Below are positions 37,106-46,824 of a stretch of DNA of 64,000 nt, piece by piece (positions within the stretch are counted from its first letter, which is position 1; each line of letters begins with the position of its first letter). The translations under genes were made by a program, and so were the position numbers. The notes under the pieces are model-generated. The model did not search any database, was not told the DNA's origin, and saw only the letters and a list, made by a program, of their open reading frames with translations. This DNA comes from Symsagittifera roscoffensis. Taxonomy: Eukaryota > Xenacoelomorpha > Acoela > Convolutidae. The DNA is taken from contig NC_087070.1 in NCBI RefSeq assembly GCF_963678635.1, forward strand, positions 12,868,539 through 12,932,538. Reading direction: 5' to 3'.

Positions 37106-38605
37106 AGTTTTGCGGATCTCAATTTCATCAAGAGAAAATTGAACAGCTTTGAACAGCTCGGTTTGGCTTGAAAGCGCCTCAATTAATTTAATTGGTTCAC
37201 ACTGGTTTTTTGAGCCAAAGAAGAACGGCTGCTAGTTCATTTTGAATTGAAGACTAACTAGTCTTGCTGTGTGTTTTCTCAAAAACTGTCTGACGTGAAA
37301 ATTAAACCATTAAATGTTGCTTTTGAAAGATCAATTTATACTCATCTTCAGAACAATCGACATAACCGCAAGCATCATTATGTCCTTATTTGTTAAACCA
37401 AACAATTGCTGGCCCATTAGATCTATTCCTAATTATTGTAACCAATGTTCTTTTACCGTATAAAATACGTTTTCAGCAATTGCTTCCTAGTTCTATCTTT
37501 TTAAATACCGTTTTAATCCGTGCTTTCATTCAAGTTAATTTAACAACGTGTTCTAATAAATAACACGAGCGAGTATTATAATTTAGGTTTTTTTTGGTCT
37601 GGAGACATCTTTTTCATAGAAAGCACCACAAGCAAAATAAAAATATATGGCTAACATTTTTTTAAAGTTAACCGAAAGCATCTACAACTAGGGAAATGTT
37701 TTCGATAATAACTTTGTCTTTTAGAAAAGTTTTTTAGTGTTTCTGAAAAAATCTACGTGCGGCATATGATTTGTCATTTTCCTAAAAAGCCATGATTGGA
37801 TGTGTATGGTTGCGCGTGTTATTCTCTGGTGAACATTTCGGGTCGGTCTGAAAGTTGTCCCGGATGCAAACAAATGGCGTTCAAATTTGAAACCGAAACA
37901 GTTTTACCTTTTTTGGAAAACAAAACATTGAAAATCTCTCTCGTTCAATTATATTTAATGTTTTCACCCTCACCAAAAAGTAATCAAACATAATGAGTAG
38001 TTAGTGCTTCTTCCACACTCTAAAAATGTGTCGTTTGCAGTCTAAGTATAATGACTACTTTTGTTTGAAGTTCCACCTTCTGGTTAGTACAAAATTTTCA
38101 CTATGATTGCTCGACGTTAATTAAATTGGACGGCGGGATAAGTAACCAAAAGTTTGCTTGGAAGTATTCCTCCTACTGAGTATACCTAAATACTTTAGAT
38201 AAAAACCATGTTTTTTTTTCAGGTCAAGTATTAATATTTTATGCATTGGTGGGTTTCTTAGTCTGTTCAACTGATCCAGAGGGCAGCCAGCATAAGCTGA
38301 TGGATTTATTCAATTTGTTCACAAAGTAGCCGTCCCCTCTCATTACAATATGCACTATGCTTTATCCCCTTGTTCTATCACCAGTCCACACATCATTTAC
38401 ATTCGGACATTTCCGTGGGCAACTTCATGCGTTTATTTAAGAGCTGAGCTGTTAAGCTGAAAGTAGAGATAAACCTACTTGGAAGAAGGATATAAAAAGA
38501 ATATCTTTTAAGGAGCAATGCGACATTTTACTAAAGAAAATTTAATTTTTTTTCCCAAATAATGAAATGAATTAACTTTTTTTGAAAACAAAAACTAATT
38601 CAAAC
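37106..38605. other. AT-rich DNA, no supported gene
   Basis: Frames here are short. The one at 37,796-37,993 starts at TTG and has no recognised domain. No RNA gene or repeat end was seen. Confidence 0.5.
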
Positions 38606-38613
38606 ATGGTAAA

Positions 38614-38994
38614 CAGGGGCGGATCTAGGATTTTCTCGAGGGGGGCGGATTTTCAAAAAGTTTTCGAAAATTTTGACGACCTTTTTTTTAGGTCGACCAA
38701 GTTGATTTTTGGAGCTCGCCTAAAGCACTGAAAAGACGCTGTTTTCGCCAAATTTTCTGCGCCGCAGGCCAATTTTAAATAAAAGGTCCAAAAACCCGGT
38801 TTCGGGCACTTTTTGGAAAATTTTGAAGCACGTTTTTTTGGCGCGCGCTTCCCCTTAAAGTTAGTATAAATTGGCGCCAAAGGCGCTCTTAGAAAAAATT
38901 TAGGTTCGGTCGGCCAAAAATGGATTTCTTAAAATGTACCTGTGGGAAAGAAGCATCCGCCCCAAATCCCTCCACCCCCCTAAATCCACCCCTG
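38614..38994 (+). mobile_element. hAT-like MITE with perfect 8-base target duplication
   Basis: It starts CAGGGGCGGATCTAGGATTT and ends with the reverse complement of CAGGGGTGGATTTAGG; it is 381 bases long. It is flanked on both sides by ATGGTAAA (38,606-38,613 and 38,995-39,002), an exact match, which fixes both boundaries and the 8-base duplication typical of hAT elements. The interior has TTTTTTGGCGCGCGCT and TTGGCGCCAAAGGCGC blocks shared by the family. It is non-coding. The exact duplication suggests this is one of the younger insertions here. Confidence 0.93.
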
Positions 38995-39002
38995 ATGGTA
39001 AA

Positions 39003-39420
39003 CCATAAGTTTTGAAGTGTAGGCCATCATTATTATGTCCATAGTAAATCAGTTAGGGTGCTCCGTATACTGGAAAATAACCACACTTCAAGTGAAGTGC
39101 AGACACCATCTGGTCGCGAAAATCCTGAAAGGGTAAAAGATAAATTGGCAGTCTGCCGCTGTCATAAATTTTGACCGTTCTGATGAACGAATCGAATCTG
39201 ACATGATTCGAATTTAATCCAGAGGTGATCCAGCTAAATGCAGGTCACACTGGAAACTTTCCGCCTTTCATCTTAATCACTTCTGGTCAAAGCACTATCA
39301 GACTCCACATAAGAGTTACTCCCATAACCAGTGAATTTTGGAGATGAAGTCGATATGTGAAATAGGAAATAATAGTTAGTTCACTTCCATTAAGCTCCTT
39401 CAATTGAAGCTCTCCTAATT
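39003..39420. other. Unique, less AT-rich stretch, nothing identified
   Basis: Base composition is more balanced than the surroundings (about 39,060-39,350). I found no sustained open frame, tRNA shape or repeat end. A short inverted repeat (TCGAATC with GATTCGA) lies at about 39,187-39,210. Confidence 0.4.
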
Positions 39421-39969
39421 ATTGTTCCGACTTTCGATACGAAAATAACGGAATATTTGTGCTCGGGTGGGTTTTTATTTTCTTCAGACAAATTTCGACT
39501 TTTTAACTAGCCATTTTTGACGGAACTTTTTTACATCATTCGAAAGCTATTGTTGTCCTGAGCTTAAATTTGAAAAGATATTTCACCTGTGATCATTTTT
39601 CGTAATGTTATGAGGGTTTAAAGATTGCCATTTTGGCCATTTTGGCCAATTTGGGACAATTAACACGCGATATAATTCGCGCTATTAACGCGTAATAAGC
39701 GGAGATTTAATCCGTCTTAGAAATCGTTCCAAATTGGTTGAACGAAGCTTATGTGCCATAATTTATTTGTAACAAGGAACGAAATCTATCTTTTTGTACT
39801 TTATATGGCGTGTGGGGGGATGATTTTCATAAAAAATTTCAATTTTTAGAAAAAAAAATTTCATTTTATTTTATTTCAATTAATTTTTTTCTGTGATTAC
39901 TGCTGCTCCATAAACCTTAAAAGGCAGTCGGAACATTCAGGGCTTTGCCCTGATACGAGCAGTCTTGTT
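39421..39969 (+). repeat. ~545-base ATTGTTCCGAC interspersed repeat, copy A
   Basis: It begins ATTGTTCCGACTTTCGATAC and ends GATACGAGCAGTCTTGTT. Near the start, CTTTCGATACGAAA(A/G) can fold; near the end, AGGGCTTTGCCCT forms a hairpin about 20 bases from the terminus. The ends are not inverted repeats of each other, there is no poly-A tail and no coding capacity. A terminal 3' hairpin recalls Helitrons, but canonical TC and CTRR ends are not seen, so the class is open. Copy B starts 66 bases downstream in the same orientation. Confidence 0.85.
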
Positions 39970-40035
39970 ATAATTTAAAAATTGATTCATCTAGTGTGCC
40001 TCATAGGGAAAAACTGGGACAAACTTGTTCGCCTC

Positions 40036-40576
40036 ATTGTTCCGACTTTCGATACGAAAGTAACGGAATATTTGTGCTCGGGTGGGTTTTTATTTTCTTC
40101 AGACAAATTTCGACTTTTTAACTAGCCATTTTTGACGGAACTTTTTTACATCATTCGAAAGGTATTGTTGTCCTGAGCTCAAATTTGAAAAGATATTTTA
40201 CCTGTGATCATTTTTCGTAAAGTTATGAGGGTTTAAAGATTGCCATTTTGACCAATTTGGGACAATTAACACGCGATATAATTCGCGCTATTAACGCGTA
40301 ATAAGCGGAGATTTAATCCGTCTTAGAAATCGTTCCAAATGGGTTGAACGAAGCTTATGTGCCATAATTTATTTGTAACAAGGAACGAAATCTATCTTTT
40401 TGTACTTTATATGGCGTGTGGGGGGATGATTTTCATAAAAAATTTCAAATTTTAGAAAAAAAAAATTTCATTTTTTTTTATTTCAATTAATTTTTTTATG
40501 TTATTACTGCTGCTCCATAAACCTTAAAAGGCAGTCGGAGCATTCAGGGCTTTGCCCTGGTACGAGCAGTCTTGTT
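40036..40576 (+). repeat. ~545-base ATTGTTCCGAC interspersed repeat, copy B
   Basis: It is nearly identical to copy A along its whole length (only scattered single-base differences and small indels by eye), with the same 5' foldback and 3' hairpin. The central part has GCGATATAATTCGCGCTATT, AACGCGTAATAAGCGG and GGCGTGTGGGGGGATG. The two copies are separated by 66 bases of unrelated DNA. Confidence 0.85.
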
Positions 40577-40920
40577 TGAATTTGCAAAGATTTTGAGTGC
40601 GAATTTAACTGCTGTTCTCAAATAACTTTTGCATAAGGGCAACTTATGTTTTGAGCTGTAATTTGATGCAAACATGAAATTTGAAAGCACATGCGAAAGC
40701 TACGAAAACTTGAAAAAATATTGCTGTATGCAGTATATCGATAGAAAAAGCAGCTGTTTGTCAGTATCTATTGCAGCTAATTTTTAAAATTTTCTTCTCA
40801 TGCCGATATACATCTAATTTTTTTTCATTTTTCAGTTTTCCAGCCGCAATTCAATGCTGTTACTCATTCGCACTGATCGATTTGTAAATGTTGGAAATAC
40901 ACTCGGAAACTCCAAATGAT
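40577..40920. other. AT-rich spacer, nothing identified
   Basis: No frame, RNA or repeat boundary is supported in this stretch. Confidence 0.4.
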
Positions 40921-40985
40921 GATAATACGAGTTTGACTCCCGTACCCAACAGCCCAACAGAGGCTGTTTTTCTAGATAGAATTTT
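40921..40985 (+). repeat. Decayed tRNA-derived repeat (3' part)
   Basis: A B-box-like GAGTTTGACTCC (40,930-40,941) is followed by GCTGTTTTTCTAGATAGAA. The tail TGTTTTTCTAGATAGAA is identical to that after the tRNA-like module at 41.22 kb, so the two belong to one family. The A box is not clear. Confidence 0.45.
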
Positions 40986-41218
40986 AATATAAATTATCTA
41001 GCCAAGTTTTCTCGTACTTTCTGTGCACAAACTATCTATTTCTTCAGTTTACAAAAAATTGGTTTCTAGAAACAAATGAAAGGGAAAATCAGTTCACTGC
41101 TCACCGCGAGTAAAAATGCTTCGAGTATACACAACAACAGTAGCAATACTATGTACATTAACACTTGTTATATCAAAAGTTACTTTGCGGTAGGTTGGTA
41201 CAGCTTTTCACGATCATC

Positions 41219-41312
41219 TAAGCGTGTGGCCTAGTGGTTAGCACAATCGCCTAATAGGCAAATTCAAACGAGTTCAAGCCTCACCAGGCAAATGTTTTTC
41301 TAGATAGAAATA
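41219..41312 (+). repeat. tRNA-derived SINE-like repeat
   Basis: The A box TGGCCTAGTGG (41,227-41,237) continues as TTAGCACAATCGCCT, and the B box GAGTTCAAGCC is at 41,270-41,280, a spacing of about 32 bases. The 5' and 3' ends (GCGTGTG and CCAGGCA) do not pair as an acceptor stem, so it is not a working tRNA gene. It ends with TGTTTTTCTAGATAGAAATA, shared with the piece at 40.97 kb. Confidence 0.65.
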
Positions 41313-42105
41313 GCTTAGATTTAGCTATATTCTGATCAGAAATAGGATGAAAAAAGTAGAATTTAAGAAAATCCCTGCTCCATTTAAACTTTTCATAATG
41401 AATTTCGGACTAGAAATTAGACTAGATATAAAGTATTTCAGGTCTGAAATAAAAAAAAATCTCGGTATGGGCTAATAAGGGCATCTGCCCAACTTTGAAT
41501 TTGTTTTGAAAATTTATTACACAATTTGATTTTTGAAAACCTTGATGAGTTTTAATCCAGGTAATTCGTTTTATTTGCGCATATATTTCTGGCTCGACTC
41601 CTTAACCTTTTGTACTTTTTTGCGAATTCCATATTTAGCTCATCGGCTCTAAAATTTGTCTAAGCGTAAGCTTTCGAAGCCAATATTATACAATTTTGGG
41701 GACGCGCGTTGTAGTTATACCTTTCAAAAGGGCCAAAAATTGCAATTCGACCTGTTTTTATTCCAAAAAATTGGCTTTGGTGCAGTATTTTTGGCCTAAC
41801 AGGGACTTTAAAGTGATTTAAGAGATCTCTGAAATTCAATTTTGTCGACTAAAAAAGGGGACGAAATACACAAAAGCTGCTCAGATGTGGATCTCTGAAA
41901 AAGACTAGACGGCATGTATTCGGTTGAGTACATAATTGAGGGTTACATAGCAATATTTAGACATGTGCATATTCTTACTTGTCAAGAATAAGCAAAAAAA
42001 CACTGTATTAACCAATCAGAATCGATATAAGGAAGAAATTCAGAATATATAGTTATTTATTTGGTAAGCTTGATTTCTCATCTCATTTGTTATTGGTTCA
42101 AAGAC
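41313..42105. other. AT-rich DNA, nothing identified
   Basis: No frame of interest, repeat boundary or RNA gene was recognised. Confidence 0.4.
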
Positions 42106-42205
42106 AACCTCTGCCATTCCGCAAACCGTAGGACCGTGTCCGGAAACTACACCGGGCCACTCGTTAAGCTCTTGCCCGTTCTCGCTCCTTCGGGGGTGGT
42201 GGATG
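42106..42205 (+). mobile_element. BEL/Pao LTR retrotransposon fossil: 3' end fragment of pol
   Basis: A short stretch resembles the last residues of the BEL/Pao fossil at the left edge: a TV-S- motif, then TGP-VKL-PVL, followed by the same GGGTGG-GGATGTT sequence. Nothing of the catalytic integrase core is present upstream. It is a small, broken, old remnant. It is followed, as at the left edge, by a tRNA-like module. Confidence 0.55.
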
Positions 42206-42279
42206 TTATTCCTTCTTAGCATTGAGTTGAAAGTATATGAAAGCTAGTATAAAGACAATATAATGGTTTGTCAATGCAC

Positions 42280-42382
42280 TCTAGATAGCCTATCGTGGAC
42301 ATAGAGCGTTCCGGAGAGTTTGGCGTGAATTCGAACGTCACCTATTTTCCTTTAGAATCACATTCGAGCCGAACTTGATAGA
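42280..42382 (+). repeat. Decayed tRNA-like module after the second BEL/Pao remnant
   Basis: The order of motifs matches 750-855: an A-box-like TAGCCTATCGT (42,286-42,296), GAGCGTTCCGG, a B-box-like ATTCGAACGTC (42,330-42,340), then TTTAGAATCACATTCGAGCC and GAACTTGAT. Both boxes are decayed. Its position after the same type of fossil suggests the module and the retroelement tail were copied together. Confidence 0.5.
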
Positions 42383-42920
42383 AATTATAATGCTAATATT
42401 TTAATTGGATGCAAATTGGTTTGCAAATAGGTTTAGATGATATATATATTTGAGCTGATTCTGATCTTATGTGAAAATCATGAATCAACACATGATCAAC
42501 CCCATTTTTGTCACAATCTACATGAGAAAGTTTTTTGATGCTGAAACTTTGGAAACCGTTGAACCAATTTCTTTTATAGAGAAAGAAAAATAAAACCGAT
42601 TCTGTTTATGTTTTTAAATATTTTGAAAAGAACATTTCTAGTCAGTCTGTTTTTGAGCTATTTCAATGCATAAACATAAATTTTTGTTGAGTGTTTTCAA
42701 ATTCTTTAATTTCCAAGCTAGTATATGAAGTCAAATTTCAGTTGTAAAGAAAAGGTCGATCGTTTCCAAAGTACTGAACAACGCGGAAAGTTAGTTAATT
42801 TGTTTTGTCTCTAACTAATCTAGGAGGTGATTCAAATAACCGGTTGCCGGATATCAGGTCAACAATATATTGAACAGCAACATTTAATTTTTACCAGAAC
42901 TTTTTCAAGGATTAAAGCAC
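42383..42920. other. AT-rich DNA, nothing identified
   Basis: No coding, RNA or repeat signal is supported here. Confidence 0.4.
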
Positions 42921-43260
42921 TGCGGGCTGATTTAGGGGGAGGGAACCTCCCCCCTTTCTTAGGGATTCGACCTCCTGCCGACCACAAGGGTCTTTACTTT
43001 GGTACTTTTCAAAACATCCGTTTTTGGCCGACCGACCCTGAAGTTTTTCAAAAGACGTCTTTGGCGTCAATATATACAAATGTTGAGAGAGAACGAGCGC
43101 CAAAAAACGTGGTGTTTTTCAAAATTTGCATTCTTAATAGTGTTCTGGGAGCGCTCGGAAACCCATTTTGGTCGACCTAGAAAACTGGTTGATGAAATGT
43201 TCATAAAATTTTAAAAAATCGACCCCCCTCCCCCTCGATAAAACTCTAGATCCGTTCATG
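42921..43260 (-). mobile_element. hAT-like MITE, inverted diverged copy
   Basis: It reads TGCGGGCTGATTTAGGGGGA at the left and, reverse complemented, CATGAACGGATCTAGAGTTT at the right. The 340-base length equals the copy at 8.69 kb. The interior shows the family blocks in reverse (GGTCGGCAGGAGGTCG, then GGCGCCAAAGACGT-like text). Flanking 8-mers do not match. It is an old copy, and its frames are by-products. Confidence 0.7.
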
Positions 43261-43599
43261 ATGTTGTTCCCACTAACATGTGTCAACTTTTTAAATTTTA
43301 ACCTACATTTCAGTCGAGCTGGGAGACACAACGGGTGTTGAGAAATTGAGCCTAAGTTATTTTCCGCTCTTATGAACTAAGACAGAATAGTTGCTCGCGA
43401 TAACTCATAACTGACACTTAACTAACCAGCAAAGTTGGTTTTATTTCAAGTTTCAGTTTTCTCTCGTGAAACGGGATTTGTGCTTTTGACCCTGAAAAAA
43501 AGAGGTAAAAAATTGGAGGAAACATTTTGAAAACACCGTCTTTCTCTCCCTAAACTCTCAAATGTTTCCAAAGGGTCCTCCCTCTGCTATAATTTTACG

Positions 43600-43865
43600 A
43601 GATCCATTTTTGGCCGACCAACATAAAAATTTTTCAAAGGCGCCTTTGGCGTCAATATAAGCAAATTTGAAGGGGCGCGCGCGCCATAAAAAACGCATTT
43701 CTTCAGTCAAATATTTCTAAAAAAAGCTCAAAACATAATTTTTAGCCTTTTCTCAAAAAACAAAACAGGGTCCTTATTTTAGTTTTGGATAGCTTCGAAA
43801 ATCAAATTGGTCCACCAAAAAAGAACTGTCCACAAAATTTTCGAATATTGAAAAATTGGTTTGAT
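43600..43865 (-). mobile_element. hAT-like MITE, internal fragment
   Basis: The family's interior is present in reverse: TTTTTGGCCGACCAACATAA, CAAAGGCGCCTTTGGCGTCA, GGGGCGCGCGCGCC, then AAATTGGTCCACC. Neither terminal repeat is recognisable. It lies about 340 bases from the previous copy in the same orientation. Confidence 0.6.
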
Positions 43866-44482
43866 AAAATGCTAGTTCTACAATTCCAATACAGTAGCCC
43901 ACACGCGTTTCATATACTCAAAAAACTGTGTTAAGGGCTTGGGTCAATAATTTAAGACAAAGTGAAATAGTATAACAGCTTTTTTGTGTGCATTTATATG
44001 AATACCGTTTTTATATATACTATCGAAACTTAAATAAAAAAGTTGTGCTCGAACTATTTTCTTTTGTTCATTTTAAAAATAAAATCGAACCTTGAAAATA
44101 ACCGCTGATTAGTCAAAACGGATTTTTTTCATATCAAATGACAGCTGGCTAGAAGCAGAGTTTTAGACTTGGCTAATGCAAAGGGTCTTTACTTTGATCG
44201 CAAATATGCTGAATAAGAGCCCCTAGACAATAGACAAGACTGCTTGTTCGAACTCTCCATATTTTGTCTCAAATGATTTTTGGTTAATGAAAAATTGACA
44301 AACTTTCAATTTTATGCTGAAAATTAACAATCGTTAATGGAATTATTAAGACCATGGAAATTATCACATGGAGTTTTTGAATCTTATTCACCAATTAGCC
44401 TGTCTCAATTGAGTGTGGAAGAGTTTTGTGGTGCGGGATAATTTTATCACGCGTGAACAATGTGCGGTTGACTTTCAAAGTG
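43866..44482. other. AT-rich DNA, nothing identified
   Basis: No gene or repeat boundary was recognised. Confidence 0.4.
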
Positions 44483-44700
44483 GCAGGGGCCGATCTAGGA
44501 TTTTCTCGAGGAGGGGGCGAATTTTCAAAAACTTTTCCAAATTTTGGAAAACTTTGTTGACTTTTGTTTTTAACTGGATCAAAGTAAATTCACAACTTCG
44601 CTCAAAACATTAGAAAGACCCTGCGTTTTTTTGGCGCGCGCTCCTCCCTCAGAAGTAGTACATGTTGGCGCCAAAGGCGTCTTCAGAAACTTTTAGGGTT
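44483..44700 (+). mobile_element. hAT-like MITE, 3'-truncated copy
   Basis: The left end CAGGGGCCGATCTAGGATTT, with TCTCGAGGAGGGGGC, is clear. The interior TTTTTTGGCGCGCGCTCC and GTTGGCGCCAAAGGCGTC follow. The right terminal repeat is missing, with family similarity fading near AACTTTTAGGG. Confidence 0.75.
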
Positions 44701-44724
44701 CTTTAGCAAAATCTGGAATACTCA

Positions 44725-44960
44725 ACTGTTTTCCACTTTTACCTCTTTTTCCAACTTTCTTTTTACATAATTTTTTCACGTACAAGTGTGACTAAATGTG
44801 TGATTTTATGAAGTGCGTATTAATAACAAACTTCTTCAAAATAGTCAGTATGTTCAGTATGCCGAATTTCATTGCATTATGACAGCGTTAAAATGAAACC
44901 TCAAAATTGATTTTCAAATGTGAGGGGAAAATTGAAAACTTGAAAGGAGCCGATTGTTCT
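44725..44960. mobile_element. GGCTCTTTTCC-TIR family, degenerate copy
   Basis: Family interior motifs are recognisable: CACGTACAAGTGTGACTAAA, ATGTTCAGTATGCCGAATTT, CATTGCATTATGACAGCGTT and a right end AATGTGAGGGGAAAATTGAA. The left end (CTGTTTTCCACTTTTACC) is decayed. No target duplication was found. Confidence 0.5.
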
Positions 44961-45335
44961 AGGTTCGATCACAATAGCACAATTAAAGAGAAAAAACGTT
45001 ACACCAATATTTTTTTATAGAAAAATTCAATTAGAAAAAAGAAAACCGAATAGCCAAAATTTTCATTGGAAAAGAGCAAATTCTCACTCAGTTTAAATCT
45101 TGACAGTTTAAATGACGGTTTAATGTGAATCGGCTAGTTTCTGGGGAGAGCAAATTGGGCAGTTAATTTTTATATTCCAGCTTTCTTAGTGTTTCAGAAA
45201 GAAATGCGTATTTTTTGAGAAAATTTGATCTGGTTTATGGTTCTGGTAAAATTTTTTATCGTAGTAATTTCGATCAAGTTATCATCCCCCCATTCTTTCA
45301 GAATTCAGAATCTAATTCAAATTAAAATGCTAGCT

Positions 45336-45525
45336 CTTTTTTCCAACATCTCCCCTCTCACATAAGTATCAATGATAGGGTACAAAAAGGGGTTCAATGA
45401 GATGTTAAATATGAACAAATATGCTTGCCATAGCTTACTTAGTCTATGCCATTTTTTTAAGCAATCGAACAAGTTGAAGTTGAGCAAAACTTTGATTGTA
45501 AGAATTCGAAATCAGAGGTAACGAA
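45336..45525. mobile_element. GGCTCTTTTCC-TIR family, degenerate copy
   Basis: The left end AGCTCTTTTTTCCAACATCT, with CCCCTCTC, and a decayed right end AACGAAAAAGCC bracket an interior resembling the 49.8 kb copy: TGTTAAATATGAACAAATAT, then GCTTGCCATAG and TTAGTCTATGCCATTT. Confidence 0.5.
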
Positions 45526-45586
45526 AAAGCCAAATTGCTCAGCGTTTCATGTAAACTTCTCGATATTAAAACTTTAATCGATTTTG

Positions 45587-45985
45587 GCTGTTTTCCAGTT
45601 TCCCACCCCCTCAAAAAGTTGCTGGGAACTGAAAACGAGCCACGAATTTGTTAAAACTTGCTTGGGAGGGGGGCGGGGTGTTCATTTGATTCACTAATTA
45701 GTTTATGATGTTTTTCAGAGTCTTGTCTTTGCCTGTGAGCTTAGCTCCTTGTAAAAATGAAAAGCTGAATTTTTTCAAACTTCCTCCCCACATTTTAATT
45801 TTTCCATTTTCTACTTGTATTACGTGTGGTTATGGCTGAATGCGTGATGTTACGGTGCGATGTTTGTAGAACAAATGTTTTCACAGTAGTTAAGTTGTAC
45901 ACCATGCAAAAATTCCATACATCATGACAACGTAAAAAAAGTTTTTCAAAACTCAACTTCAAATGTTGGGAAAGTGGAAACCAGC
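45587..45985. mobile_element. GGCTCTTTTCC-TIR family, composite degenerate copies
   Basis: A short inverted pair lies at 45,587-45,640 (GGCTGTTTTCCAGTTTCCCA against GGGAACTGAAAACGAGCC). Beyond it, an interior like the 51.4 kb copy (ACGTGTGGTTATGGCTGAAT, GCGTGATGTTACG, ATCATGACAACG) ends in TGTTGGGAAAGTGGAAACCA. One element may have been interrupted, or two may lie side by side. Confidence 0.45.
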
Positions 45986-46434
45986 CGCAAAATCTACTTT
46001 GTAAAGGGTATCACTAAATAAATTGTAAATTGAAAGCATAGTTTTGTAAAAAAATTTGTTTTTGAGTTTCTTGAGCATGATTAATATAAAATTCAAAGAG
46101 GCGTGTCTTTTTCATTTAGAAAATTATCCTGCCCTTAAAAATAGTATCATGGTTACTTTTATCCGTGCCCTTTTCTGAGAGAGACAAGACATTACTTTAT
46201 TTGAAGCCACGTGACTGACTTTGGGGGGATTTTTAAACGAAAATTTCAAAGGATTTTCAAAAGGATAAGGGACGCATTTTTTCACTTGATCACTTATAGA
46301 TGGTCTGAATGAATTCTTTGTAATGAGACTAATCTTAACTCAAATGGAATTGTAAGGTTCCCTGATTGAACCTTTTCCTGATTATCAATCTAGAAACTAG
46401 GAACACATTTTCCACAGCTCATTTGGCACGTGCA
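45986..46434. other. Upstream region of the secreted-peptide gene
   Basis: This is AT-rich DNA without frames of interest. Composition becomes more balanced from about 46,430, consistent with the start of the transcribed region of the gene at 46,567. Confidence 0.35.
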
Positions 46435-46443
46435 GATAAAAAA
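46435..46443 (+). promoter_or_regulatory. Possible TATA-like element before the peptide gene
   Basis: GATAAAAAA lies 124-132 bases before the start codon. Possible initiator-like TCAACT (46,456-46,461) and TCAGAG (46,485-46,490) follow, but neither is at the ideal ~30-base spacing. TTTCAG at 46,483-46,488 could instead be a splice acceptor for a 5'-untranslated exon. This is inference from position only. Confidence 0.2.
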
Positions 46444-46566
46444 CAAGGTGTTCGCTCAACTCGAAGTTATTTCATTTCGCCATTTCAGAGCGAGAGATTC
46501 ATCAGCCGCAGAGCAGAACAGATACCAAAGTTCCCAACAATCATCTAGACGAACACCGCCGCAAAC

Positions 46567-46824
46567 ATGGACTCCAGATCGATTTTTTCCTTTCTAGGAA
46601 GTTTGGCGCTCGTTTTGCAGTTTGTTTTCGTGACGTCAGAAGCCAACTTTTTACCCGCGACAGCCGGCATGGTCAACGATATCACGAATAAACGAAGCTA
46701 CCAGTTCCTCATTCCGGAAAAAAGGAGCTACCAGTTCCTCATTCCAGAGAAGAGAAGTTATCAATTTCTCATCCCAGAGAAACGGAGCTACCAATTCCTG
46801 ATTCCGGAAAAACGAGCAGTTTAG
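46567..46824 (+). CDS. Secreted neuropeptide-like precursor with four SYQFLIPE copies
   Basis: This is an 85-residue precursor, probably packaged in secretory granules and processed into short signalling peptides. Residues 1-26 form a signal peptide: a charged start, a hydrophobic core around residues 9-22, and cleavage likely after Ala26 in the SEA motif. A spacer (27-41) precedes Lys42-Arg43. Residues 44-83 are four contiguous ten-residue units, each SYQFLIPE plus Lys-Arg, and the protein ends Ala-Val. Prohormone convertase cleavage and carboxypeptidase trimming would release four identical octapeptides with a free C-terminal Glu; no Gly is present for amidation. All ten codons of the unit vary among copies, always silently. 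The start is fixed: an in-frame TAG lies at 46,546-46,548, no other ATG intervenes, and the context is AAACATGG. It appears to be one coding exon. I do not recognise the peptide family; an alternative is a repetitive secreted antimicrobial or structural peptide. Confidence 0.85.
   Translation: MDSRSIFSFLGSLALVLQFVFVTSEANFLPATAGMVNDITNKRSYQFLIPEKRSYQFLIPEKRSYQFLIPEKRSYQFLIPEKRAV
46696..46815 (+). repeat. Coding 30-base tandem repeat, four copies (SYQFLIPEKR)
   Basis: There are four in-frame units at 46,696, 46,726, 46,756 and 46,786. Nucleotide differences fall only at synonymous positions (for example AGC/AGT, TAC/TAT, CAG/CAA, CCG/CCA, and AGG/AGA/CGG/CGA for the final Arg). The translated units are identical. 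Confidence 0.95.

Noticed and set aside
39160-39215. Possible hammerhead ribozyme (CTGATGA followed by a short inverted repeat)
   Set aside because: The conserved GAAA after stem II and a closing stem are missing.
41219-41290. Possible functional tRNA gene
   Set aside because: A and B boxes are present, but the ends do not pair as an acceptor stem, and the sequence continues into a repeat tail found elsewhere.
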